Assembly: GCA_963742655.1 (NCBI GenBank)
Contig: CAVUMM010000008.1
Coordinates: forward strand, 248,001-312,000
Reading direction: 5' to 3'
Source of the DNA: JAICLK01 sp963742655
Lineage (GTDB): Bacteria > Patescibacteriota > Saccharimonadia > Saccharimonadales > UBA4665
DNA: 64,000 nucleotides
Shown here: positions 52,589 to 60,340 of the stretch, piece by piece
How the letters are laid out: every line of letters begins with the position of its first letter
Position numbering within the stretch: the first letter of the stretch is position 1
The notes under the pieces: generated by a model
Told to the model about the DNA's origin: nothing
The model's input: only the letters and a program-made list of their open reading frames with translations
Database searches by the model: none
Program-made: the position numbers and the translations under genes

Positions 52589-52597
52589 ATACTATAT

Positions 52598-52831
52598 ATG
52601 CAAAATGAAAATATGACGTGGAATTACCGAATAATAAAACATGATACGGCAAAGCACCTCTATTTTGCTATTCATGAAGTTTGATACAGCGATAAAGGTA
52701 CGATTACCAATTGGACTAAAAAACCTATTGATATTGTCGGAGAGAGTAAAGCCGACATTTCACATTTGCTAAAACAAATGATAACGGATATTGATGTACC
52801 AGCTCTGACCGAATCAGAGAATTTAAAGTAA
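52598..52831 (+). pseudogene. Small conserved protein broken by an in-frame TGA
   Basis: The frame encodes MQNENMTWNYRIIKHD, then LYFAIHEV, a TGA at 52682-52684, then YSDKGTITNWTKKP and on to LTESENLK and TAA, 78 codons in all. Both halves match a known short family that typically reads HEVYYDEDGK with a WT(x)NP and a C-terminal LLxxMLxDxDxP. The TGA falls where the family has Tyr or another aromatic residue. It could be a nonsense mutation, a sequencing error or rare readthrough. It lies 9 nt downstream of vapC. Confidence 0.65.
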
Positions 52832-52841
52832 CTAAAATAAT

Positions 52842-52870
52842 GTTCGTAAATCGTCCCCTATGGCCAGCCA
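52842..52870 (+). repeat. Repeated site 3 (17-nt spacer)
   Basis: GTTCG-N17-CCAGCCA with spacer TAAATCGTCCCCTATGG. The full 29 nt recur at 62497 with one mismatch and at 53924 with three. Boundary between the vapBC segment and the DUF1801/VOC segment. Confidence 0.75.
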
Positions 52871-52909
52871 TGAGCTTGAATTTTACAGGTTATCCAGTAA
52901 GTATCTAGG

Positions 52910-53242
52910 TTAATCGAAGACTTGTTGTAGTCGAACATTAATAGTTTTTTGAATCAGTTCTTTCGGCATAACATCGTCTAATGTCTCCCTGATTGCGCCT
53001 TTCGTTTGTCCGTATCTATCTAATTCATTTATTTTATTAATAACATGACCGCTGAATGGGTAAATGCCGATGTGGTTTTTATGGGCATCGAATCCTATAA
53101 TTGATTTGCCTTTAACCTTTATTGTTGGCATTCCGTAAGATATAACTTCTTCAGCACCAGGCAGCATCTCCAGAGCAATAGCACGTATCCGCTCAAGCTC
53201 AGGTCGTTGGATAGGATTAATGCTTTTTAAGTAATCGTCAAT
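52910..53242 (-). CDS. DUF1801-family protein (YdhG/iron-chaperone-like), odd start
   Basis: The family hallmark is GAEEVISYGMPTIKVKGKSI followed by KNHIGIYPFSG. The first ATG (53167) gives 85 residues and cuts off the N-terminal helix. The same frame upstream is clearly coding (DDYLKSINPIQRPELERIRA) and matches the expected N-terminus, back to a stop overlapping the VOC gene, but it contains no ATG, GTG or TTG. ATT at 53242 or ATA at 53251 are the only plausible initiators, so the gene uses a non-standard start, is coupled to the VOC gene by re-initiation, or has an error. Function of the family is unsettled. Confidence 0.7.
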   Translation of the reverse strand: MDDYLKSINPIQRPELERIRAIALEMLPGAEEVISYGMPTIKVKGKSIIGFDAHKNHIGIYPFSGHVINKINELDRYGQTKGAIRETLDDVMPKELIQKTINVRLQQVFD

Positions 53243-53247
53243 TACAC

Positions 53248-53619
53248 TTATTGGCGATCAGGTTTTTGCTGGATTGTCCATCGATTGCCATCAGGGTCGC
53301 TTAGGTAGCAGTGAGTTGAGCCCCATGCTTCCATCTTGGGTTCACTAATTTCAACTCCCTTGCTAGATAGCTCGTCGTACACTGCTTGGATGTCAGCTAC
53401 CACTAATAATAGGCCGTCAATTTCGCCAGGTTTTATTTTCGTAATCCCAATCCCCAAAGATATAGAACAAGGCGATCCTGGCGGCGTTAATTGGACGTAT
53501 CGTTTATCCCCCAAAGGTTGATCTACATCCGCATGGAATCCAAACTTGTCATTGTAAAAGGCTTTGGCGCGATCTACATCCGTCACACCTATTGGTACTA
53601 CTTCCAGCTTCATTTCCAT
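53248..53619 (-). CDS. VOC-family (glyoxalase-like) protein
   Basis: A 123-residue VOC protein: LEVVPIGVTDVDRAKAFYND, GSPCSISLGIGI, VADIQAVYDELSSKGVE and a terminal YLSDPDGNRWTIQQ. The start at 53619 is decided by GAGGG 6 nt upstream; the longer frame to 53652 runs over the promoter. Its stop overlaps the possible start of the DUF1801 gene, so the two form an operon. Substrate unknown; antibiotic-binding VOC proteins occur in mobile cassettes. Confidence 0.85.
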   Translation of the reverse strand: MEMKLEVVPIGVTDVDRAKAFYNDKFGFHADVDQPLGDKRYVQLTPPGSPCSISLGIGITKIKPGEIDGLLLVVADIQAVYDELSSKGVEISEPKMEAWGSTHCYLSDPDGNRWTIQQKPDRQ

Positions 53620-53650
53620 AAAGACCCTCAGTCTATAATTAGATAATCGC

Positions 53651-53656
53651 ATTATA
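53651..53656 (-). promoter_or_regulatory. -10 box of the VOC/DUF1801 operon
   Basis: TATAAT on the minus strand with CTGAAA 17 nt upstream as a possible -35. The spacer contains the palindrome CTAGCGCTAG. The 53660-53920 interval is otherwise empty of supported genes. Confidence 0.5.
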
Positions 53657-53923
53657 CATCTCTAGCGCTAGACTTTCAGTTGAAACAGCCGAACGTACAC
53701 CGAAAAGGTTCCATTCGGCTGCTTCAAAACTATCAACTAAGCATATAAGCTATTAGTTTTTTGATATTATACACCCCAGCATCAAAGATTCTTTAGGAAT
53801 GCAAGATCAAGATAGAAAGCCATATATAGCAAAACAATTCCAACATTTGCCATCAACCGTTCTCAGAATCGATGTCTGAAGAAAAGTATATCCAAAGATA
53901 GCTATATGGATAGTTTATAAACC

Positions 53924-53952
53924 GTTCGTAAATCGTCCCTTATAGCCAGCCA
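53924..53952 (+). repeat. Repeated site 4 (17-nt spacer)
   Basis: GTTCG-N17-CCAGCCA with spacer TAAATCGTCCCTTATAG. It is a near copy of sites 3 and 8. Boundary between the DUF1801/VOC segment and the lipase segment. Confidence 0.75.
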
Positions 53953-53988
53953 ATCGTAGATATCCATGTGGTCTGGTATAATATAATT

Positions 53989-54174
53989 ATGGAGAAAATA
54001 CTATACATTGCTCTAATCATTGATTTTATATTTATCGACTTTCTATTCTTACACGATATCCTCAAACCAGGTGAAGCTACCACGCTTCCTCAATACATAA
54101 CAGGTATATTGAGTATTCCAGTTATACTGCTATCTCTTCAATCCCTGCTACAGACCAAGAATCACACCTCGTAA
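53989..54174 (+). CDS. Small two-helix membrane protein
   Basis: A 61-residue protein with two hydrophobic segments (ILYIALIIDFIFIDFLFLHD and a second around ITGILSIPVILLSL). No family recognised. TATAAT at 53977-53982 ends 6 nt before the ATG at 53989, so the short form starting MEKILYI is used and the message is leaderless. Toxin-like or accessory membrane peptides have this shape, but nothing proves it. Confidence 0.55.
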   Translation: MEKILYIALIIDFIFIDFLFLHDILKPGEATTLPQYITGILSIPVILLSLQSLLQTKNHTS

Positions 54175-54211
54175 CAGATGCTCAGCTAACTTACAAACAG
54201 TACCAGATTCT

Positions 54212-54394
54212 TTACTTATGCCTCAGAAAGATTGAGTAAAAAAATGCAAAAATGATTACAATTGATACGTTCGCTGATAATCGTTCTCGGATCCGGTGCC
54301 TGAAGAAGAATAAATCTACAGCAACTACAACAGCTATCATCAGTATAATGTAAACATAGGCTTGGTTTCTTCCCATTTTGTGATTGAATTTCAT
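54212..54394 (-). CDS. Possible small membrane protein
   Basis: A 60-residue ORF with two hydrophobic segments (YVYIILMIAVVVAVDLFFF and IVIIFAFFYSIFL) separated by a basic stretch. No ribosome binding site and no family. Hydrophobic ORFs arise easily in AT-rich DNA, so this is uncertain. Confidence 0.35.
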   Translation of the reverse strand: MKFNHKMGRNQAYVYIILMIAVVVAVDLFFFRHRIRERLSANVSIVIIFAFFYSIFLRHK

Positions 54395-54566
54395 GCACTC
54401 ATGTTAACACTAAATTAGTCCTAACATTTTCAATGATACGCAGCTGCATCGATCGACACTACAAGTTCTTTTCATCCACTCTTAATATTATGGAGCATTT
54501 ATAATTTAAGTACGAAATCAGGATGACTATTTTACAACACAAATTCCAACTTTATGGGGTGAAACC

Positions 54567-54866
54567 CTAAACACCGATGACCATTGGGTTGCCGTTTGGC
54601 AATACCAAGGTTAGCAAGTTGGTTTCGATCGGGATGGTCCCGGTCGTTCCACCCTGTCCAAAGGAAGTGTCAAGGCTACCATCGCTATTCAGGAGGGTGA
54701 GAAAACTCATGTTACTACCATCGCCGCCAAGTCCTGCCATAATGATCTTTCCGTTGGGCAGCGTAGTGATCTGGGATGCGATACCCGCACCAACCGACAG
54801 GTCCTTTATACCGTCTGTGCCAAAGCTTGTATCAAGCGACCCCGGATTACCCGCAGCCATGGTCAC
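54567..54866 (-). pseudogene. Fragment with delta-60 repeats
   Basis: About 99 residues with two copies of the delta-60 (beta-propeller) repeat, GSLDTSFGTDG and GSLDTSFGQGG, each followed by a strand block (TTLPNGKIIMAG). Proteins of this kind normally have many such repeats after a signal peptide. Here only two are left. Coding-like sequence continues upstream in frame (NYTALLVLAALTTQTGGV) without a standard start codon. It looks like a degraded or truncated gene. Confidence 0.5.
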
Positions 54867-55020
54867 CCCGCCCGTTTGCGTCGTTAATGCCGCCAGTACC
54901 AGGAGCGCAGTGTAATTACCTGTAAAGTTTGTCGGATTCGCTGCACAAATGAACTCATTTCAGACTCTATGTACTACCTTACCATCTTAGCCAAACTTGA
55001 ATTATTAGTGAACATGGCTG

Positions 55021-56103
55021 CTAACTCTCACTGTCCGCAGGCGGTAAAGCCGAGGGAGTCTGACCAGTTATGAACTGCTGGATGCCCTGCATGACACTGG
55101 GGTCTGACAGAACATTGAGGTGATTAGCCTGATTGAAGAGAACATCTAAGAAGCAGGTATCGGTGTCTCCTGAAGTAATGGCCCGTCCATACATACCGGA
55201 GCTATCACCCTGATCGTTGCTCCAAATCCACTGGGTAGCTATGAATTGCTTGACGGACAAGTCGCAGGCGGCAGGGTCCCAAAGGAGATCGTTCCAATTG
55301 CCGACTGTCAGCGTATTAATACTCAAATTGTTGTGAGCATCCTGGGCAATAGTTTGGTTAGAAGGTGCGGGTTGCTGTGGCACATGATCCTTCTTGGGAA
55401 AAGGTACGGCCAAGACACTGGCTTTGCCGCCACGAGGCTGCCCCCCTAGGTTGTATGAATTAAAAATGTCCGTTAAGTTGAGTAGCGCCGTGGGCAACGC
55501 GCTATTGAAACCGGAACAGTTTGTCTCGAAATACGTCTCGGCATCGCCGAGGTAAGCCGGGTCACTGGAAACACCACCCAACGGTGAATCAAGCGTAATC
55601 ACCCCTTTGACGTGAGTGCTGACCGTTGGATCGAATGCTTGCGTCTCGGCCAGCATACCCATGTAACCGTAGGCTATCACGCCACCAAGGCTGTGACCGA
55701 TCAGGTAAATGTTGGCGTTAGGCTGGCTCGCCAACACTGCCTGAACCTGCTTACTGAGTACTTTTACATCGGAGCTGATCGGCGTTTCGATAGTAGGCAC
55801 ACAAGTGTAGGGACGCGGCTTGGGATTGGTCTTGCTGGTCGGGCCAGTATAGCTGAATGTAACAAATTGTGCATCTGGCACGGTGTTGGTGATGGCCGCC
55901 CTGATGGACTCAAAGTCCGGTGTCAAATCATCCTTGATATTGTCCTTACTTAGCTCGGACTCTATGCCCGGCAGCAATATAAATACATCGTTTGAAGTTA
56001 GTGGCGGAGCTTTTGCGTAAGCTAACGGCGTTGCCAGCACTAAGGAACATACGCCGATAAAGGCAGCTGCCAGAATACGAAATCTTTGTGTACGCCTGAA
56101 CAT
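55021..56103 (-). CDS. Secreted alpha/beta-hydrolase (lipase-like)
   Basis: A 360-residue protein with a signal peptide (FRILAAAFIGVCSLVLATPL, cleavage after AYA near residue 30) and an alpha/beta-hydrolase domain. The nucleophile elbow is YLIGHSLGGVIAYG (Ser near residue 139). An acidic residue (around SGDTDTCFLD) and a His (NQANHLNVL, near the C-terminus) can complete the triad. Four or more cysteines may form disulfides outside the cell. AGGGGA lies 5-6 nt before the ATG. TTGACA (complement of 56145-56150) is a possible -35. It is the main gene of its cassette; a triacylglycerol or ester substrate is likely. Confidence 0.85.
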   Translation of the reverse strand: MFRRTQRFRILAAAFIGVCSLVLATPLAYAKAPPLTSNDVFILLPGIESELSKDNIKDDLTPDFESIRAAITNTVPDAQFVTFSYTGPTSKTNPKPRPYTCVPTIETPISSDVKVLSKQVQAVLASQPNANIYLIGHSLGGVIAYGYMGMLAETQAFDPTVSTHVKGVITLDSPLGGVSSDPAYLGDAETYFETNCSGFNSALPTALLNLTDIFNSYNLGGQPRGGKASVLAVPFPKKDHVPQQPAPSNQTIAQDAHNNLSINTLTVGNWNDLLWDPAACDLSVKQFIATQWIWSNDQGDSSGMYGRAITSGDTDTCFLDVLFNQANHLNVLSDPSVMQGIQQFITGQTPSALPPADSES

Positions 56104-56373
56104 ATTAATCCCCTTTTATTACACTTTCATAGTACTATTTTATGTCAATAAATTACTATACTTTTCACCTCAGTTCCCATCCGGGTTTGTCCATAGTCGC
56201 GGCATCTTATCGGGCACGAGTTAAAATAAACAAATTAGTTCTAGCCTCGTAGCATCGGCCAGGTCATAATTTATTGGATTATTGATTCAATCAATTTATA
56301 GACTTTACTTTTACTAAAGTCAGCTAGTCTCAGACACCTTCGCGTCCAATTCAACGATAAATACTTCTCCTTG

Positions 56374-56520
56374 TTAGTAATTAAATCCAAGTTTCTCTAA
56401 CCTCTGCCCGACAATGATAAAATCAGAGTACACGGGGTTCGAAGCGCGGGACTCATCCCCAGCCAGTAACTTCTTCAGATACGAAATGTCCCACCTATTG
56501 TAAATTATTGTGATTTTCAT
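56374..56520 (-). CDS. Small protein containing repeated site 5
   Basis: A 48-residue ORF, MKITIIYNRWDISYLKKLLA..., ending FIIVGQRLEKLGFNY. GGAGG lies 7 nt before the ATG, a real-looking translation signal. The CCAGCCA/GTTCG site is inside it and is read as LLAGDESRASNPV. The ORF at 57229-57381 is a clear paralogue (SYLLTSLVAG...DFILLAQKLEKLGFIY) and also contains a site, so the thymidylate kinase gene is flanked by two related mini-genes. Function unknown. Confidence 0.55.
   Translation of the reverse strand: MKITIIYNRWDISYLKKLLAGDESRASNPVYSDFIIVGQRLEKLGFNY
56437..56465 (+). repeat. Repeated site 5 (17-nt spacer)
   Basis: GTTCG-N17-CCAGCCA. It keeps GGGGTTCGAA and CTCATCCCCAGCCA, both identical to the tRNA-Gln 3' end, around 5 extra nt. 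Boundary between the lipase and thymidylate kinase segments. The 270 nt before it (56104-56373) hold no supported gene. Confidence 0.75.
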
Positions 56521-56611
56521 ATATTTACCTCCGTTAATTAGTGTTCGAATCCCACTTACCGTCCAGATTGCTTATTGTGGACAGTCTTCGCTTGTATAGT
56601 AGAGTTACCAT

Positions 56612-57232
56612 ATGGGATACCTTGCTTCCGTTGTAGGTCTGTCAGGATCTGGTAAGTCGACTGCAATTCGTAACGCCAGTTCCGTACTGATAGAGCGTGG
56701 GTTAGACGTTGCGAGCTTCCATGATCGTAAAGCAGATCCGATAAGTCGGAGAATCAATTCCATTATTCAGTCTAGGGGCATATCTCCTGAAGCACGACAC
56801 TTCTTATTTTTAGCAGCTAGACGTCAGATAATTGATGAGCAGATCATCCCAGCATTGCAACAGAACGATATCGTATTTACCGACCGCTATTTTCCATGCT
56901 CAATAGCATACCAGTCGTACGGAGAGGGTCTTGATCTGAATATGGTTACTCGCACAGCAGTTGACGCTACCACTGGAGCTAAGCCAGATAGTGTGTTTTT
57001 TTTGGATATTCCCGTGCTAGAGTCGCGCAGAAGAATGAAGTTAAGGGATGAGATTCCTCAGGCACTTGAGACTGAAAAGGTCGCTTTTTATGAACAAGTT
57101 AGGCAAGGCTATCTGGAGCAAGCAGAAGGTCGAACCGACTATTTAGTAATTGATGGAACAATGCCTAGAATTGATGTTGCTAAAAGCATAGCGAGTATCG
57201 TCCTTACTGACCTCGGAGTGCAGACCGTCTAG
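56612..57232 (+). CDS. Thymidylate kinase-like P-loop NMP kinase
   Basis: A 206-residue kinase with the P-loop GLSGSGKST (about 9-17), the DRYFPCSIAYQSYGEG block (DRY/F and YQ motif of thymidylate kinases) and FFLDIPVLESRRRM. It would phosphorylate dTMP to dTDP or a related nucleotide. Its position in a mobile-looking segment suggests an extra copy or a nucleotide-modifying accessory role, since a housekeeping tmk should exist elsewhere. TATAGT at 56595-56600 is the likely -10, leaving a leader of a few nt. It ends 4 nt into the convergent mini-ORF. Confidence 0.85.
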   Translation: MGYLASVVGLSGSGKSTAIRNASSVLIERGLDVASFHDRKADPISRRINSIIQSRGISPEARHFLFLAARRQIIDEQIIPALQQNDIVFTDRYFPCSIAYQSYGEGLDLNMVTRTAVDATTGAKPDSVFFLDIPVLESRRRMKLRDEIPQALETEKVAFYEQVRQGYLEQAEGRTDYLVIDGTMPRIDVAKSIASIVLTDLGVQTV

Positions 57233-57381
57233 CTCAAAATTAAAACCTGTCCGTTACAATATATGAAACCTAATTTTTCCAATTTTTGTGCAAGTAAAAT
57301 GAAATCATCAAAAATTAGGTTCCGCCTGTGACCCATATGCCCAGCCACAAGGGACGTTAACAGGTAAGAATCGACTTGTGG
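57229..57381 (-). pseudogene. Truncated paralogue of the 56.4-kb mini-gene
   Basis: An open frame of 50 codons, PQVDSYLLTSLVAGHM... to DDFILLAQKLEKLGFIYCN and beyond, homologous to the protein encoded at 56374-56520 but without a start codon or its first ten residues. It contains repeated site 6. The last codons overlap the thymidylate kinase stop on the other strand. Confidence 0.5.
57319..57347 (+). repeat. Repeated site 6 (17-nt spacer)
   Basis: GTTCC-N17-CCAGCCA. Boundary between the thymidylate kinase segment and the long electron-transfer segment. The 57348-57586 interval after it has no supported gene. Confidence 0.65.
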
Positions 57382-57586
57382 TCAAATCTTTGTATTATTA
57401 TCTACCCCTTATGCGCGTTCGAAATTTTGGAATATATCCAGCTCTGCAAAGCTTGCTAATATGCCTACCTCGTCTTTCATATGTAAGGCTTACTAACATT
57501 GGCTGTGACAGTCATCATTGCGCCTGACATCAAAATGGAGCATTTTAAATGTATAGGCTTAGGGATGGATAGTGACGGAGGAAGAT

Positions 57587-57976
57587 ATGATTACCATAAC
57601 GCAACAAGGCAGCTACAAGTTAATTGAGACAAAGAGCCAAACAAAGATTCTGTACCTTGATCAGGAGACGTACGCATGGGTCGAGCCTGCCGGCATTGGT
57701 GAAATTTTAGTCCATTCTCACAATGTTCACAAAACAGATTGTATTTTAAGTATCGGCAACTATGTAATCTACGATGTGGCTGACGAACCTGCATTGTCTG
57801 ATCAATTACACCTTGAACTCGAAGTGGGTAACGACACTTGGCAAGGATACTTGCTCCTAACGGGCTTGCCGTCTGATACGAAAATTCGAGGTCGTATCAT
57901 ACCAACTAAGGAAACCATCACCGGCAATTTTAAGGTCTCTCGTAATACTGAAGAGTCGAGTCGATCAGCCTCTTAA
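57587..57976 (+). CDS. Unrecognised small beta-rich protein
   Basis: A 129-residue soluble protein (MITITQQGSYKLIETKSQTK onward), predicted mostly beta with a Ser-rich C-terminus. No family recognised. GGAGG lies 5 nt before the ATG at 57587, which fixes the start; a GTG 15 nt earlier is too close to that site. It is convergent with the electron-transfer operon, 21 nt from its last gene. Confidence 0.65.
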   Translation: MITITQQGSYKLIETKSQTKILYLDQETYAWVEPAGIGEILVHSHNVHKTDCILSIGNYVIYDVADEPALSDQLHLELEVGNDTWQGYLLLTGLPSDTKIRGRIIPTKETITGNFKVSRNTEESSRSAS

Positions 57977-57997
57977 GAAGTCGAAGCTTACCGGATT

Positions 57998-58645
57998 CTA
58001 CCGGTCGCCAGCGCCTCCATCCAAGCCCTGACCAGAATCGTCGCCAGAAAGGACAGGCTGATGAATAGTGGTTGGTGCGCTTGTTTTTTTCTGCACCGGA
58101 GGAGTGCTAAGGGGTGTCGTACTCGGTTTTATTGTTACCGGTACCGGTTTTGGCTTGGCGATGATTGTTATGTCTTGATAAGGAAGTGCGTTGTAATATT
58201 CGACATATGCCACAACCCTGTACTTGCCCGGCCTTGCGAAGAGGTTATGCCACGGGTCAAAGCTGCCGCTCATCGATCCGCTCGCGGGGATTTTCACCTC
58301 ACGTTCTTCCGTAGCGCAATCGCTTGCCGATGCAGTGTCGTGGATGTGCACCCATGCACCCCTCTCTTGACGGTACACATCTAAGGGCTCTTTCGGGCAG
58401 GCATTCGTTACGTAAATCGGGCTATTGTAGTGATTATGCAAGGTAAACGTTACGGATTCACCAACTAAGTAAGTGGAATACGGTATCGTCAGCTGAACTT
58501 GCCCAACAGGTATAGCGTGCGTTCGGATTCGGTTCGCGTATGCGTACGCGCCGAAAGATATCAAAGCCAAAGCTACTACATAAAAAAGTATCCACGCGAT
58601 ACGGAAACGACGAGGGTTGTGTACGTATAGCAGCTCGCCGTTCAT
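57998..58645 (-). CDS. Membrane-anchored protein of the electron-transfer operon
   Basis: About 215 residues: one membrane segment (IAWILFYVVALALISFGAYA, about 17-36), then an immunoglobulin-like beta domain (VQLTIPYSTYLVGESVTFTL, NLFARPGKYRVVAYVEYY) and a Pro/Thr-rich tail ending in Gly/Asp. Two cysteines are in the outer part. It resembles BsuPI-like beta-sandwich domains. The ATG at 58645 overlaps the stop of the haem protein gene (58642-58644); an ATG at 58663 is an alternative. It may be an assembly or partner subunit; no flavin attachment motif is visible. Confidence 0.7.
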   Translation of the reverse strand: MNGELLYVHNPRRFRIAWILFYVVALALISFGAYAYANRIRTHAIPVGQVQLTIPYSTYLVGESVTFTLHNHYNSPIYVTNACPKEPLDVYRQERGAWVHIHDTASASDCATEEREVKIPASGSMSGSFDPWHNLFARPGKYRVVAYVEYYNALPYQDITIIAKPKPVPVTIKPSTTPLSTPPVQKKTSAPTTIHQPVLSGDDSGQGLDGGAGDR

Positions 58646-59361
58646 ATTGTTTTTGCCCTCCATAGCCTATGTATGGCCGAGAAGAACGTACCAAGGGCAA
58701 GTATAATCCAGAGCCAGCGCCAGAAGCCGTGCGCCAAGTCCGTCCCAAGATAAAGTGCGTGGATAAATACAAAAACCAGTATCAGGTACGACAATAGGTG
58801 AAAGAGTTTCCAGGTATACGGCTTTTTATCCACCCATAGTAGCGAAGTTAGTATGATCAATACAACCCCGTAAAACGCTAGGACACCTAGCGCTACGTAT
58901 AGAGATCCGAGGTGAAGACCCGCGATTGTCACCGGCTTATAATGTGACAGCCAAGGCACGAAAAGCTGCAGCAACGAGAATGGCACAAAACGGTCAAACA
59001 AGAGACTGAACATGTGGATCAATACAGCCACTCCAAACGTCAGCCCGAGCGCCCTATGCGTAGCCCATGCGGTCAGCGGCTCAAGAAAGCGAAACGTATA
59101 ACCGGTTACCTGCCCAATGCCAGAGATCATCAATAGGATCAGCGCAAACGCGGCTACAAAACCAGAACCCCGGGCCACGTACCACGGCCACGACGACTTT
59201 ACCCTTTGCGAATACTTTTGGGCTACTGTAGGGCCGGGTTTTGTTTGGACGACAATGTCTGCCGTATGGTTATACGGCGCAGCGTATACGGCATTAGTGC
59301 TACCGGCGATGAAGCAGCACACAGTAGCAGAAACGAGTATTGCTAGTATAAATTTATGCAT
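58642..59361 (-). CDS. Ferric reductase-like transmembrane haem b protein
   Basis: About 239 residues with a signal peptide-like first helix (FILAILVSATVCCFIAGST) and five further helices. Two helices carry spaced His pairs for haem b: HRALGLTFGVAVLIH and HLLSYLILVFVFIH. This is the ferric reductase/MsrQ/NOX-like haem domain. It would pass electrons across the membrane. The start at ATG 59361 (MHKFILA) is preceded by AAGG and overlaps the end of apbE by 8 nt; the frame upstream to 59502 is not used. Confidence 0.88.
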   Translation of the reverse strand: MHKFILAILVSATVCCFIAGSTNAVYAAPYNHTADIVVQTKPGPTVAQKYSQRVKSSWPWYVARGSGFVAAFALILLMISGIGQVTGYTFRFLEPLTAWATHRALGLTFGVAVLIHMFSLLFDRFVPFSLLQLFVPWLSHYKPVTIAGLHLGSLYVALGVLAFYGVVLIILTSLLWVDKKPYTWKLFHLLSYLILVFVFIHALYLGTDLAHGFWRWLWIILALGTFFSAIHRLWRAKTI

Positions 59362-60340
59362 TGTCGACCTTGAGTGTTTCCTTTCTTCTCGGCTGTTTGC
59401 CCTGTATATAATCTCCAAACTTACTCTGAAACTGACCGGCCTTATTCTGGCACTGCAAAAGCATAGCCTGGGCACCGCAATTCTGGACAAACGGTTTAGC
59501 ATTGCGGGAGCCTAACGTAATGGCACATGATGCTAAAACATCAGCCTCCAACGCAGCGGTGCTGCAAATAGTAGCAAGACGAACATCCGTAATTGCGGGG
59601 CGAAGGGTAAGCGGATCGATTATATGATGCCAGTTCTGCTCATTCTTTTGGCTTACTCGCCTGAATGTCCCCGAGGTAGCAACTGCAAAGGCATATTCAG
59701 GACAAATAATGAATTGTTCCTTTTCGGAAGACAAATTTCCAGCATCTTGAATATATACCTTCCAGGTCGTGCCGTCCTCATCATAGCCGCCAGTCGCTAC
59801 ATCTCCGCCAAGTGACACCCAATAACCTACCACGTCATGTCTTGCAAGCACCTCACGAAGCTGGTCGGCCAGATAGCCCTTACCGCATCCACCAATATCT
59901 AAGGCGGTGCCGTAGGGAATAGATGCCCATGCTGAGCCAATCTCCAACGCATCGATGTCGACAACCGCTCTATCCGAATAGTCATCGACAGCATCAGATT
60001 CATACCCGGGTACTGCTGACCGCACATACCCAGCGCGCTGCAATGCCGGCAGAATAAACGGGTTAAACAGACCGCCGGTTTTTTCGCTCATGTTTTTTGC
60101 TGCGATCAATAAACTATGAAACTCATCGGATATGGGGATGCGCAAGCCTGCGGACCTGTTAAAAGCTGACAATTCGCTCATGGGAATAAACCGGCTGAAG
60201 CTTCTCTCGAATGTATGGACGTGCCGCCAAAGAGTCTTAAACAACTCACGCACCTTTACCGATGGCATGGCCGTTACTAGAGTGATCGTCGCATCACTAC
60301 CAAGCGCTAAGCGAGTCTGCGAGTACCGTTTCAAACGCAT
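59354..60340 (-). CDS. apbE: FAD:protein FMN transferase
   Basis: About 328 residues. Motifs of ApbE are present: GSDATITLV at the start, SRFIPMSELSAFNRSAG, TGGLFNPFILPAL, LDIGGCGKGYLADQL, YWVSLGGDVATGG, WHHIIDP and STAALEADVLASCAI. The enzyme attaches FMN covalently to Thr or Ser of exported flavoproteins of electron-transfer chains. It needs a target with a D-x-x-S/T-G-A-T/S motif, which I do not find in the neighbouring genes. The start ATG 60340 (MRLKRYS) overlaps the end of the reductase gene by 10 nt. Confidence 0.93.
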   Translation of the reverse strand: MRLKRYSQTRLALGSDATITLVTAMPSVKVRELFKTLWRHVHTFERSFSRFIPMSELSAFNRSAGLRIPISDEFHSLLIAAKNMSEKTGGLFNPFILPALQRAGYVRSAVPGYESDAVDDYSDRAVVDIDALEIGSAWASIPYGTALDIGGCGKGYLADQLREVLARHDVVGYWVSLGGDVATGGYDEDGTTWKVYIQDAGNLSSEKEQFIICPEYAFAVATSGTFRRVSQKNEQNWHHIIDPLTLRPAITDVRLATICSTAALEADVLASCAITLGSRNAKPFVQNCGAQAMLLQCQNKAGQFQSKFGDYIQGKQPRRKETLKVDNA

